This document shows positions 26,635-35,342 of a DNA stretch of 64,000 nt, piece after piece (positions within the stretch are counted from its first letter, which is position 1; every line of letters starts with the position of its first letter). A program made the position numbers and the translations under genes. The stretch is taken from NCBI RefSeq assembly GCF_047824785.1, contig NZ_CP181167.1, positions 2,790,001 to 2,854,000 on the forward strand. The letters run 5' to 3'. Source of the stretch: Nitrobacter sp039808345. Its GTDB lineage: Bacteria > Pseudomonadota > Alphaproteobacteria > Rhizobiales > Xanthobacteraceae. Below the pieces are notes generated by a model. The model saw only the letters and a list, made by a program, of their open reading frames with translations, did not search any database and was not told the origin of the DNA.

Positions 26635-28947
26635 ATGATCAGACTTGGGGCGACGATGAATCCGTTGACGAAAAAACTTTACTGGGCGGTTTGTTGCGGT
26701 GCGGTGAGTTACCTCCCATTGTCCTATCAATTCGCAGAGGATGCGTACGCACAAGGAGCCTCTACTTCCTTGCCAGCCGTGACGGTCACCGCACCCAAGG
26801 TCAGGAACAAGAAACCGCGCACTGTTGCTCGGCGCGCGACCGCTCCGGTGAGATCGACTGCTGTTTCGCGCGTTGCCGCTCCGGTGAGATCGTCGGCTGT
26901 GCCGTACCTCACGCCTTCGACCGGCACGATCGGTCAGCCGCCGGCTCCCTATGCCGGCGGTCAGGTTGGAACCACCACGCGTGTCGGCATGTTAGGTAAT
27001 CGCAATGTCTTCGATACGCCGTTCAACACGACGGGTTACACCAGCAAGCTTATCCGCGACCAGCAGGCGAACACCATCAGCGATGTCGCCGACAACGATC
27101 CCTCGGTGCGCACAAACTCACCGCGCTATAGCGGAATCGATGGTTTTCTGATTCGCGGCTTCCCGGTATTTTCGAGCGACTTTGCGTTCGACGGCCTTTA
27201 CGGAGTTTCCGATTCGCGCCGCCCTGCTATGGAGCCTATCGAGCGGGTGGAGATTCTCAAGGGGCCAAGCGCCTTGCTGTATGGCATTTCGCCGTTCGGA
27301 AATGTCGGCGGAACAGTCAACCTCATTCCGAAGCGTGCCACCGACGATCCAATCACACGATTAACGACGGGCTTCGTGTCCAACGGAAATGTCGGGACGG
27401 CCATCGATTTCGGCCGCCGCTTTGGCGAGTACAAGGAATGGGGCGTTCGCCTCAATGGTGCCTATCGCGATGGCCGGACCCCGATTGCCTTCCAGACGGA
27501 CGGATTCGGCGTCGGCGCGGCGGCTCTCGACTACCGTGGCGAGCGGTTCCGGGCCACGGTCGATCTTGGTTTTCAGAAGCAGAACCTGAAGGCACCAACG
27601 CGCGTACGCCGAGTGAGCCCGGGCTTTCCCATCCCGGATTCGCCCTCACTCTCGATCAACCAGCAGCAACCCTGGGAATACTATAAATCGAACCATCAAT
27701 ACGCGGCGCTACGCGCCGAATATGACCTCAATGATTTCTGGACGCTGTACGGAGCTTACGGTCACAGCAAATCTGATGAGACTTTCTTCGGTGGAATTCT
27801 CAATGTCACGAACGCACTGGGCGGGTTCACGTCACAACCGGCCCTCACTGTACAAGATGCCGATCGTGAAACCGGAGAGGTTGGAGTGCGCGGTCGTTTC
27901 GCTACCGGAGCAGTCAAACATTCAACCGTAATTTCGGCCACTGGGCTGTGGCAAGACAACGGAAATGCCAATACCAATGTCGGGCCATTGATCACGTCGA
28001 ACCTCTATAACCCGGTCTATGTGGCTCCGCGCAGCGCGACGGGCCTGTCGCACAATGCGCCACTTATTTCGCGGCGGATCAATCAAAGCGTCGCAATCGC
28101 GGATACGATGTCGGTCCTCGATGATCGCGTGCTACTCACCGTGGGTGGGCGCTGGCAGGGTATCGATGTTGCTAACTTCGACAGGACGACGGGTGCGGTG
28201 ACCTCGCGTCCGCAGAACGAGGCGATCACTCCTGCTGTGGCTCTCGTGGTAAAGCCAATCAATAACCTGTCGCTCTACGGCAACTACATCGAGGGCCTAA
28301 CGTCGGCTGGAACGGCCCCAGTTGGAACTGTCAATGCTGGTCAAGTCCTTCCTGCGATTGTGGCCAAGCAGATTGAAGTCGGCGCTAAGTATGACTTCGG
28401 GGCTGTGGGCGTGAGTCTAGCGGCGTTTGAGATTACGCAGCCCAACGGGTTCACGAATCCGACGACCAACATCTTCTCGGTTGACGGCGAGCAGCGTAAT
28501 CGCGGATTGGAGTTCAACACCTTCGGTGAGGTCACTCCGGGGTTGCGCCTGCTCGGTGGCGTGTCCCTCATCGACGGCGTGCAGACCAAGACGGTTGGTG
28601 GCCAATTCGACGGCAGGGCCGCGGTTGGCGTTCCGGATATTCAGTTCAACCTCTATGGCGAATACGATCTGCCCTTCTGGCGAACCTCAGGAGTGGCGAC
28701 CCTGACCGGGAGGGTCATTTACACCTCGCGGCAATTTTACGATCAGGCGAACACGCAGCAGATACCGGACTGGACCCGGGCTGACATCGGAGCACGCTAC
28801 GTCACCAAAGTCGATGGTAGGTTGCTGACCTTGCGTGCGGGAGTCGAAAACGTCTTCGGCTTAGACTACTGGGCAACGACAGGACGTGGCTTCCTCACCC
28901 CGGGTATACCGCGCACTTATCGTATCTCGGCGAGTATCGACTTTTGA
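26635..28947 (+). CDS. TonB-dependent siderophore receptor, intact
   Basis: About 770 residues. Start ATG 26635 or 26656; both give a signal peptide ending near AEDAYAQG. A TonB-box-like SLPAVTVTAP is followed by a basic repeat-rich linker (two RRATAPVRS / RVAAPVRS units), a plug domain (RGFPVFSSDFAFDGL, GPSALLYGISPFGNVGGTVN) and a 22-strand-type barrel ending RTYRISASIDF. The plug and barrel resemble hydroxamate/carboxylate siderophore receptors (FpvA/FhuE-like in the broad sense). It transports ferric siderophore across the outer membrane using ExbBD-TonB. The PepSY gene follows after 22 bases. Confidence 0.9.
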   Translation: MIRLGATMNPLTKKLYWAVCCGAVSYLPLSYQFAEDAYAQGASTSLPAVTVTAPKVRNKKPRTVARRATAPVRSTAVSRVAAPVRSSAVPYLTPSTGTIGQPPAPYAGGQVGTTTRVGMLGNRNVFDTPFNTTGYTSKLIRDQQANTISDVADNDPSVRTNSPRYSGIDGFLIRGFPVFSSDFAFDGLYGVSDSRRPAMEPIERVEILKGPSALLYGISPFGNVGGTVNLIPKRATDDPITRLTTGFVSNGNVGTAIDFGRRFGEYKEWGVRLNGAYRDGRTPIAFQTDGFGVGAAALDYRGERFRATVDLGFQKQNLKAPTRVRRVSPGFPIPDSPSLSINQQQPWEYYKSNHQYAALRAEYDLNDFWTLYGAYGHSKSDETFFGGILNVTNALGGFTSQPALTVQDADRETGEVGVRGRFATGAVKHSTVISATGLWQDNGNANTNVGPLITSNLYNPVYVAPRSATGLSHNAPLISRRINQSVAIADTMSVLDDRVLLTVGGRWQGIDVANFDRTTGAVTSRPQNEAITPAVALVVKPINNLSLYGNYIEGLTSAGTAPVGTVNAGQVLPAIVAKQIEVGAKYDFGAVGVSLAAFEITQPNGFTNPTTNIFSVDGEQRNRGLEFNTFGEVTPGLRLLGGVSLIDGVQTKTVGGQFDGRAAVGVPDIQFNLYGEYDLPFWRTSGVATLTGRVIYTSRQFYDQANTQQIPDWTRADIGARYVTKVDGRLLTLRAGVENVFGLDYWATTGRGFLTPGIPRTYRISASIDF

Positions 28948-28969
28948 AGCTGCGTGAGACAGTGACATT

Positions 28970-30139
28970 GTGAACGACCGTTCGGGGGCAGCAGCAGCCT
29001 GGACTCCCACGAGTTCCACAAGGCTGCGCCTTGCACTTGTCCGGCTACATCGTTGGCTTGGCCTGAGCGTGGGCATTCTCCTCGTGGTGATCGGGCTCAC
29101 GGGCAGCTTCATTGTCTTTTATCGCGAGATCGATGCAGCCTTGAATCCGGGCCTATACACTCCGGCCGGGCCTCAGCACCGTCTCAAGGCCGCCGAGGTT
29201 ATGCGGATTGCGGCCGTCGCCGATCCGGCGCCGATCCGATCGGTCATCGCTCCTGACCGGACCTGGCCGGTCTGGGTCGTGATGCACTCCCACGCGACGG
29301 AGAAAGCTAAGTATCCGAATCTCTGGACCACCATGATCGATCCCTCGAATGGGAAGGTGTTAGGCCGCCGCGACTACACCAACTGCTTTGCGTTCACCGT
29401 CTATCGCATGCACCATAATCTTCTGCTCTATGACTGGTGGGGTCACGAACTTGTCGGAGCGATCGGATTCCTGCTGCTTGGGATGGCTTGCTCGGGCCTA
29501 TACCTATGGTGGCGGGAACGAGTCCGGTTCTGGCGCTCCGTCTCGATCCGTCGGCACGCATCGGGGCAACGTCTCATGCGCGATCTGCACAACACGGCGG
29601 GCTTCTGGAGTCTACCGTTGCTTGCTCTGATCGCCGTTACGGGTATTGGTATCGTGTTTCCAAGTGTCGTCCGTCCTTTGGTCGGCTTTGTCTCAACGAC
29701 CAACCTCGACGCACCACCGACCGTCAAGCTTCCTCCCAACGAATCCGCACGATTGTCCGCTAATGCGATTGTTCTCGCGGCACGCACCGCCAAACCCGGC
29801 TACGAGCTAGCGCAATTGTCACCTCCGAATGAGACTCGCAACACTTGGCGAGTCCTGTTGCGCCCGCCGGGCTCCGATCCAGCCCTTCGCAGTCGTGGTG
29901 CCGTCTGGCTCGATCCCTGGACGGGCGCACTCGTTGACGACCGCACGCCTGATTCGCTGTCGCCGGGCGACCGCTATATGACCGGACAACTCTGGTTGCA
30001 TAACGGATCGACCTTCGGCTTGCTCGGCCGTCTTCTAGTCTTTGCTACCGGATTCGTGCCGCTCATTCTCTTCGTCACAAGCTTTCAGATTTGGCGGTGG
30101 AGGCGCGCCGCAAAGAACCGAACATGCGCAATTGTCTAG
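28970..30139 (+). CDS. PepSY-associated membrane protein, probable siderophore-iron reductase
   Basis: A 389-residue inner-membrane protein with four helices: about 30-52 (LHRWLGLSVGILLVVIGLTG), 155-178, 200-222 (LHNTAGFWSLPLLALIAVTG) and 350-375. PepSY regions face the periplasm. Conserved histidines stand at the membrane border (LHRW, MHHN, LHNTAG, LWLHNG), the pattern of PepSY proteins such as FpvG that reduce ferric siderophores using haem-like relays. The start is GTG 28970. It is cotranscribed with the receptor and convergent with the SbnI-like gene, whose end it overlaps by 4 bases. Confidence 0.85.
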   Translation: MNDRSGAAAAWTPTSSTRLRLALVRLHRWLGLSVGILLVVIGLTGSFIVFYREIDAALNPGLYTPAGPQHRLKAAEVMRIAAVADPAPIRSVIAPDRTWPVWVVMHSHATEKAKYPNLWTTMIDPSNGKVLGRRDYTNCFAFTVYRMHHNLLLYDWWGHELVGAIGFLLLGMACSGLYLWWRERVRFWRSVSIRRHASGQRLMRDLHNTAGFWSLPLLALIAVTGIGIVFPSVVRPLVGFVSTTNLDAPPTVKLPPNESARLSANAIVLAARTAKPGYELAQLSPPNETRNTWRVLLRPPGSDPALRSRGAVWLDPWTGALVDDRTPDSLSPGDRYMTGQLWLHNGSTFGLLGRLLVFATGFVPLILFVTSFQIWRWRRAAKNRTCAIV

Positions 30140-30582
30140 AATAGCCAATCAGCGCTTCGGAGGCTATCACACTGGCCGCGATTGGACGTTCTACACAGCA
30201 AACATACCGAAACATTGCACGTTGGCAGTGGCGATGGAAACCGATGGCGCGTGGTTTTCGGCGGGTAGAGATCCTGCGCCCTGGCGCGGCGCACGATCTC
30301 TTGCGGCGTAACGAGATAGCCCTCTCGCGTGGCAATTACCTCCACATCACCGTAGTCAAGCAACAGGCATGGCACATAGGCCAGCTTGAGTTGCAATGCG
30401 GCTTGCAACCGATGATGACCATCCATGACTGCCATGCTGTTGTATTCCAGCACAATCGGGATGCGCCAGACTTGCTCGCGCCGGAGCGTTTCCGCCAGGC
30501 TTGCGGCATGTTCGGGATCATGGCACTCGTTCGGCAGGATCGCGTCGGCAAGAACGAAGTGGACGGGTAGCGCACAGAGCAC
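30136..30582 (-). CDS. SbnI-like ParB-fold protein, possible serine kinase
   Basis: A 148-residue ParB/Srx-fold protein with the signature SMAVMDGHHRLQAALQLKL (about 48-66) and the C-terminal motif YPPKTTRHRFP of SbnI-like proteins. In Staphylococcus SbnI is a free-serine kinase and haem-sensing regulator that feeds staphyloferrin B synthesis; carrying that role over here is inference. Staphylococcal SbnI is longer (about 250 residues), so this is a short form or a truncated gene, and the last 30 residues look unrelated. It follows the SbnH-like gene by 13 bases on the same strand. Confidence 0.6.
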   Translation of the reverse strand: MLCALPVHFVLADAILPNECHDPEHAASLAETLRREQVWRIPIVLEYNSMAVMDGHHRLQAALQLKLAYVPCLLLDYGDVEVIATREGYLVTPQEIVRRARAQDLYPPKTTRHRFPSPLPTCNVSVCLLCRTSNRGQCDSLRSADWLF

Positions 30583-30595
30583 GGCCAGCTCCTTC

Positions 30596-31582
30596 CTAAT
30601 CCAGATAAACCCGTTCCGGATGCGGATGACTTAAAAAGTCATGATGTGAAATGTGCCAGCCATAGGCGCCCGCCAGCAGGAAGGCGATGCAGTCACCCGC
30701 GCGCAGGCGCTCGACCCGGACGTCGCAGGCAAGCGTGTCTTTTGGTGTGCACAGTTCGCCGCACAAGGTTACGGGAGTCTCATGCACGGCCGGGCGCGGG
30801 AACGGGTATGGCCAGACTTCGCGCGGCAGCACCACGAACGGATGATTGTGTTGCCATGATGCCGGCAGCCGAAAATGGTGAGATCCACCGCGCAGTATCG
30901 CGAAGTGCTTTCCGTGGGTGTGCTTGAGGTCGGTAACGTCGGCAAGGTAATAACCGCAGTCCGCAGTCAGAAAGCGCCCGCATTCGAAGACGAGCTGGAA
31001 GCGCGGCCGGCGCGCGACGATCAACGCCGCCAGGCCGGTGCAGAAACCTTCCCAATCGAATGACGCTTGCGGGTCGGCATAGTTGATGCCGATGCCGCCG
31101 CCAGCGTTGAGCCAATCGAATTCGAGTTGATAGCGCTGCTGCCAAGCGTGCGCCAGATCGAAGTAATATTGGAGCAAGGCGAGATGCGTCTGGGCATCCA
31201 GATTGTTGGAGATGGAATGGATATGCAGGCCTTTCAGACGCACGCCGGGCAGGCCGAGCGCTAGTTCGATCAGGGCCGGTATCTGCGCCTCTTCAATACC
31301 GAACTGGGTCGCCTGCCCTCCCATGCGCAGTGTGGCTTGCTGCGGCACGGATGCCGGGTTGACCCGCAGCAGGATATCCGCCCGCTGATTGCGGCGGCGC
31401 GCGATCCAGTCGAGACGTCGCAACTGGTGCTCGCTTTCGACATGGATCAGCAGGATACCCTGATCAATCAGGCAACGGCGCAGCGTGTCAGCGCGCCGGC
31501 GCAAATGCGCCAGATCGTACAGGTAGGCGCACACCGGTTCAGTGCGGCCGTCCAGGTAATTGCGTAAGTGTTGCAGGTTCAT
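30596..31582 (-). pseudogene. SbnH-like PLP-dependent decarboxylase lacking its PLP-lysine segment
   Basis: A 328-residue member of the alanine-racemase-fold group III decarboxylases (DAP/ornithine decarboxylase-like; SbnH-type). The barrel is good from IHVESEHQLRRLDWIARR through LKGLHIHSISNNLDAQ, WLNAGGGIGINYADPQ and FECGRFLTADCGYYLADV, with the C-terminal beta domain. The N-terminal YLYDLAHLRRRADTLRRC joins directly to LIDQGILLIHVES. The usual intervening 60 or so residues, including the AVKAN-type motif whose lysine binds PLP, are missing in frame. It therefore cannot form the cofactor aldimine normally. The parent enzyme decarboxylates a citryl-diaminopropionate-type intermediate or a related amino acid. 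Confidence 0.7.
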
Positions 31583-31815
31583 TGCCCGCTGTCTTTCATT
31601 TGATGCCGTGCCAGATGGGCCGCCATGGCACGGCGGCTGATGCCGCGATCATCGCCCAGGATGAACATGCGCACCTGGTCCCGATGCCAGGCCTCGCAAT
31701 CCTCCGGAGCGCGCGGCAACGCGCAGAACGTTTTGCCATGCTGCAAAGCCGCCGTGCGAATGCGCGACACCGCCGCGCGCACCTCCGGGTGGCGTGTCTG
31801 CCATTCGTCCTCATA
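31579..31815 (-). pseudogene. SbnG/HpcH-HpaI aldolase-type fragment
   Basis: Readable sense: EWQTRHPEVRAAVSRIRTAA, then HGKTFCALPRAPEDCEAWHR and VRMFILGDDRGISRRAM. This resembles the C-terminal end of HpcH/HpaI-family enzymes, which include SbnG citrate synthase. It overlaps the SbnH-like start by 4 bases, as in a compact operon. The N-terminal three quarters are absent. The assignment to SbnG depends on context. Confidence 0.45.
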
Positions 31816-32323
31816 ACAGGATAAGTCCTATTTCACGTTTTGTGAACTTCCAAAGGCTTTGAAAGCTCAACTTTCAAACTGTGTTGCCGCCCTGTCACGG
31901 ACCCCAGACATACCGATTAACAAAATGGTACGTCAAGTATATAATTAGGACAACATTCCCATCTGGCGACCAGGTCGTCCAAGCTGGACAACAGTCGGCC
32001 GGGCATGGGAGATGGTTTCGGCCTTTGTAGTTTAGAATGATGCGGGTGATCTTCCCGTAGCGGCGCCAACATCAGTCAGGACGGACGACAGCCCCGTCCA
32101 ACCCGGCCCCATCGCATAGAGTAGCGCTAAGTGTGAAGAGCTCCATCGCGCTCGACATCTCCACCTTGGAGAGGTCAGCGTGACGCTGCCCAGGCTTATT
32201 ACTGCGGATTCCAAACGATCCAAGCAGCGGCGTTGCCAGGATGCCGATTGCCGATTCTCAGGAACACAACAGCCGCAATCCTGCGAGTTTTCCCTGCGTC
32301 CCCATACTAATGGTCGTCTCTCC
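31816..32323. other. Non-coding stretch with dyad and promoter-like sequence
   Basis: No recognisable gene (a complement frame at 32032-32334 has no family likeness). Present are an inverted repeat TTTGAAAG (31858-31865) with CTTTCAAA (31871-31878), and a TTAACA-16 bases-TATAAT sequence (31918-31945) that would read rightward into no known gene. Confidence 0.35.
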
Positions 32324-32827
32324 TCATTCACCATCAGCTAACGCATTCCGCCGGCTGAGCTTCGGTCGCCAAGCGCGCGCATCGAGCGACCAGCGACCTG
32401 ATCCGGACAGCAACATGAAGGTTGCGCCCATCAGCATCGCCCAGTCGGTGCGCGCCTCATGGGTGAAGCTCAAGAAACCATAGCGATTGAGATCGCGGAG
32501 ACTGAATATCCACCACTTGCGGCCTAACAGGATCGGGATCTTCGTGGAGATGATCGCCACGATCATGATGACAATGATCGGTACGGCCGCCGCGCGCGAA
32601 GCATAGCCAATCAGGAACATGATCCCCGCCAGCAGTTCAATCACGCCGACGAACGGCCCAAAGAACTCCGGCCAGGGAATGCCGATTTTAACAAAACGGC
32701 CAGCACCAAGAATGTCGGCATGCGTCAACTTCTGCAGGCCTTCGGGGATGAACACACCAGCGAGCGACAGGCGGACGGAGATCGCCCAGGTTGCTTCGCC
32801 GGGAGAGAACCACCAGGACTGTTTCAT
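32324..32827 (-). CDS. DoxX family membrane protein
   Basis: A 167-residue DoxX/TQO-small-subunit-like protein with four helices (about 15-35, 60-80, 83-103, 130-148). The family opening WAISVRLSLAGVFIPEGLQK and the GVIELLAGIMFLIGYASRAA segment are clear. DoxX proteins act in quinone-linked redox or oxidative stress membrane complexes, and the exact role is often unknown. It is the last gene of a three-gene operon with an APC permease and a CxxCH lipoprotein, overlapping the permease stop (ATGA). Confidence 0.8.
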   Translation of the reverse strand: MKQSWWFSPGEATWAISVRLSLAGVFIPEGLQKLTHADILGAGRFVKIGIPWPEFFGPFVGVIELLAGIMFLIGYASRAAAVPIIVIMIVAIISTKIPILLGRKWWIFSLRDLNRYGFLSFTHEARTDWAMLMGATFMLLSGSGRWSLDARAWRPKLSRRNALADGE

Positions 32828-34140
32828 GACAGCGTATTCCTATTCGTTGCTGCCCAAAGGCGCGGCGCCAGAGTCTTCCAAGCCAGACCGATGAGAATGA
32901 GGCCAAGGCCCACAACCCAGATCGTGACCGGCACCCAGAAGGCGAGGAACAGGCACGCGATCAGCCCGATGATGGCGACCCAGCGCGGATAGAGCCGATC
33001 CTCAGGCGGAAGCCTGAGCGCCGCGAGATTGGTGATCGCATAATAGATGAGGACGGTGAACGCGCTGAAGGCCCAGGTCGTTTCGACGCTGCCGATCAGG
33101 GCGAGGCCGCCGACCGCGAGGCCGACTAGGATCACGGCTCCCGTCGGAGCGCGGCCGTCACCCGACAGGCGGGCGAACAGCGGCGGCGCATCGCCCTGCC
33201 GGCCCATGGCGAGCACGATGCGTGACAGGCCGATGATGAGGTTCAGCAGCACGCCCAACATCGCCATCACCGCGCCGATCGCAATCAGTTGCGGGAGGAA
33301 TGCCACATCGAGCGCTCGAGCGACGGGTTCGAGCGGCGTGGCACGCTCGGACACCGATCCCGCGAAGCGATCTGCCCCGACCGTGCCGATCGCCGCGACC
33401 GCGACGAGAACGTAAAGCACTGCCGTCACCGCCAGCGTGACGATGATCGCCTGCGGGATAGATGTGCGCGGCTCCTTCACTTCCTCGCCCAGCGTCGCAA
33501 TGCGCCCATAGCCGGTATAGGCGACGAACATCAGCGCGGTCGCATAGAAGAAACCGTGCAGGGCCGGCCCGTCGGTGGCCGGGAAGAAGGGCGAGAAATT
33601 ACCGGCCGTGCGCAGGGCGCTGGGCAGACCGGATGCGACGAACGCAGTCAGTGCGAGCAGCGTCACCGACACGACCGCAATATTCATCGCGCTTGATCGC
33701 TTGAGGCCTGCGAGCACGAGCAGCGTGAACAGCACTACCGCGACGAACGCGATCCACGGCATCGCGGTCTCTCCATCACCTAGTAGGCGGAGCAGATAGC
33801 CGGCAAACCCCAGCGCCGCGGTCGCTGCTGACGCCGTCTTGGCACACAGGAACATCCAGCCGGCCGTGAACCCGAGCGAGGGCGTCAGGTAGCGGTAGCC
33901 ATATTCATAAGTGCCGCCACTTACCGCGTGGGCAGCGGCAAGCTGCGCGCTCGACAGCGCGTTGCAGGTCGCGACAAGCGCAGCGAGCAGGATCGCGAGG
34001 ATAGTCGCGGGGCCGGCCGCGCCCGCCGCGATGCCGATGCTGACGAACACGCCCGTGCCCACCATCGAGCCCAAGCCCAGCATGGTGGCGCCGCCGACGC
34101 CGAGATCGCGCCGCAGCCGCTGGTGATTTTCGCGGGTCAC
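32824..34140 (-). CDS. APC-superfamily amino acid permease
   Basis: A 438-residue transporter with 12 predicted helices and the APC signature in TM1 (TMLGLGSMVGTGVFVSIGIA), followed by SSAQLAAAHAVSGGTYEYGY. It probably imports amino acids or polyamines with a cation; the substrate cannot be read. It starts with GTG overlapping the stop of the upstream lipoprotein gene (GTGA) and overlaps doxX downstream, so the three proteins are made together. The frame is full length. Confidence 0.88.
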   Translation of the reverse strand: MTRENHQRLRRDLGVGGATMLGLGSMVGTGVFVSIGIAAGAAGPATILAILLAALVATCNALSSAQLAAAHAVSGGTYEYGYRYLTPSLGFTAGWMFLCAKTASAATAALGFAGYLLRLLGDGETAMPWIAFVAVVLFTLLVLAGLKRSSAMNIAVVSVTLLALTAFVASGLPSALRTAGNFSPFFPATDGPALHGFFYATALMFVAYTGYGRIATLGEEVKEPRTSIPQAIIVTLAVTAVLYVLVAVAAIGTVGADRFAGSVSERATPLEPVARALDVAFLPQLIAIGAVMAMLGVLLNLIIGLSRIVLAMGRQGDAPPLFARLSGDGRAPTGAVILVGLAVGGLALIGSVETTWAFSAFTVLIYYAITNLAALRLPPEDRLYPRWVAIIGLIACLFLAFWVPVTIWVVGLGLILIGLAWKTLAPRLWAATNRNTLS

Positions 34141-34646
34141 TGTCGAACGCCACTTGTAGGCGCGGCTAGATCGAACACCGGCTGATCATTCAGGAAGGGA
34201 ACTTGCTCGGCCTGATGGCAGTCCTGGCACGCCGCTTTAGCGCGTTCGAATGCAGCCCAGGCGCGCGCCGGATCGCCTGATTTCAGATCGGCATCGACAT
34301 CGCCCCATGCCAGCTCCAGGAACATTGCCTCAGCATTCTCGCGGCGCTTGGGACGCTTGACGATGCCATTTTCGATCGTCGTACGGATCTTCTCCCAATG
34401 GTAGGTGGCAAGCGGATAATTGCCGCGTTCCAGTGCAGCGTGGACGCGCTCGAACCTTTCGCCCACTTCCCACATCGGCTGATCGAATCCGCGAAGCTGT
34501 CTCTGGAGTAATGCGAATCGCGCGGCATCATCGGGCGCCCCTACCAGCCAATCGTTCGGGCTGTTGGCCTTCGTTTGTTGCTCCCTGTCGCCGCATCCGG
34601 CCAGTACTACCGTTAGAATAAAGAGTGGGTACAGCATTTGTTTCAT
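34137..34646 (-). CDS. Lipoprotein with single CxxCH haem motif
   Basis: A 169-residue protein with a lipoprotein signal peptide ending at the lipobox LAGC (Cys about 17). The mature part is helical: WEVGERFERVHAALERGNYP, then an HWEKIRTTIENGIVKRPKRR segment, and near the end ACQDCHQAEQVPFLNDQPVF with a CxxCH c-type haem site. It looks like a small four-helix or cytochrome c'-like electron carrier anchored to a membrane. It is the first gene of the operon with permease and DoxX; AAAGGA lies 6 bases before the ATG. Confidence 0.75.
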   Translation of the reverse strand: MKQMLYPLFILTVVLAGCGDREQQTKANSPNDWLVGAPDDAARFALLQRQLRGFDQPMWEVGERFERVHAALERGNYPLATYHWEKIRTTIENGIVKRPKRRENAEAMFLELAWGDVDADLKSGDPARAWAAFERAKAACQDCHQAEQVPFLNDQPVFDLAAPTSGVRQ

Positions 34647-35342
34647 AGGGAATCCTTTTCCCGTATCGGGTCACCGCCACGGATTAGCAGCTACGATATC
34701 GAATGTCGGTTTCGTTAAAATGACGCCCCGGACCCGCAAGGTCTTGCCCTGGCTGTAGACGTTGGCGGAAAGGGTCGAGCCGTCCGGCGCGAAGGAAAGC
34801 ACCGGCCGACGCGGTCTGCCCGTGCCCGAGCGGTCAACACCGGCGAGCGAACGGGTCGAGGTTGTCCTTGGCGCTCTTGATTTCATAGCCGCGGATACAG
34901 CTGTTGATGACTGCCACGTCGATGCGGCTCCGGGCGTGGGCGAGGTCAAGTTCGTCGAACACGAGCGTATTGGGATGAGATTTGACCCTTCTCAATCTTT
35001 TGGCGTGTAGCGCAGAGCGAAATGTCTGCGTCTGTCGTTCCCCCATTTCGTCATGGCCAGCATCGCTATTCCCAGCTTTCTTTCCTGCCGGAAGTTCTGC
35101 GCCAGGATTAAGTGGCATTCCGACTCATCTGACGGTTCTCAAGCGTGTGACCAGCAACGTATGTGCAACGTCTCCGTAGGGACGAAAATCGACCAAAGGA
35201 CGTAGAACTTTTTCATCGCCAAACACCGCCGTTTCCACAGTAGGTGCGCGCCCGCCCGCCGACAGATCAGATGCCGCGATGAACATACTGCGCCCCTACT
35301 GGCGAAGAACAGACGGTAGGAGGTCATCCGCCGCAACATGCC
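34647..35342. other. Junction region with gene fragments
   Basis: It contains a truncated sce7726-family fragment (listed) and a short complement frame (34671-34830, ending GVILTKPTFDIVAANPWR) that looks like the C-terminus of an unidentified protein. 35119-35342 shows no recognisable gene. Confidence 0.4.
34834..35118 (-). pseudogene. sce7726-family fragment
   Basis: The complement frame reads HPNTLVFDELDLAHARSRID followed by VAVINSCIRGYEIKSAKDNL, the N-terminal nuclease-like block of sce7726-family proteins (PD-(D/E)xK-like, often in mobile or defence regions). It is cut after about 95 residues; intact members are about 200 or more. Confidence 0.6.

Noticed and set aside
30244..30570. Plus-strand frame opposite the SbnI-like gene
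   Set aside because: Shadow of the ParB-fold gene; no independent features.
31918..31945. Promoter-like TTAACA-16-TATAAT
   Set aside because: It would read rightward where no gene follows and AT-rich matches of this quality occur by chance; not listed as a promoter on its own.
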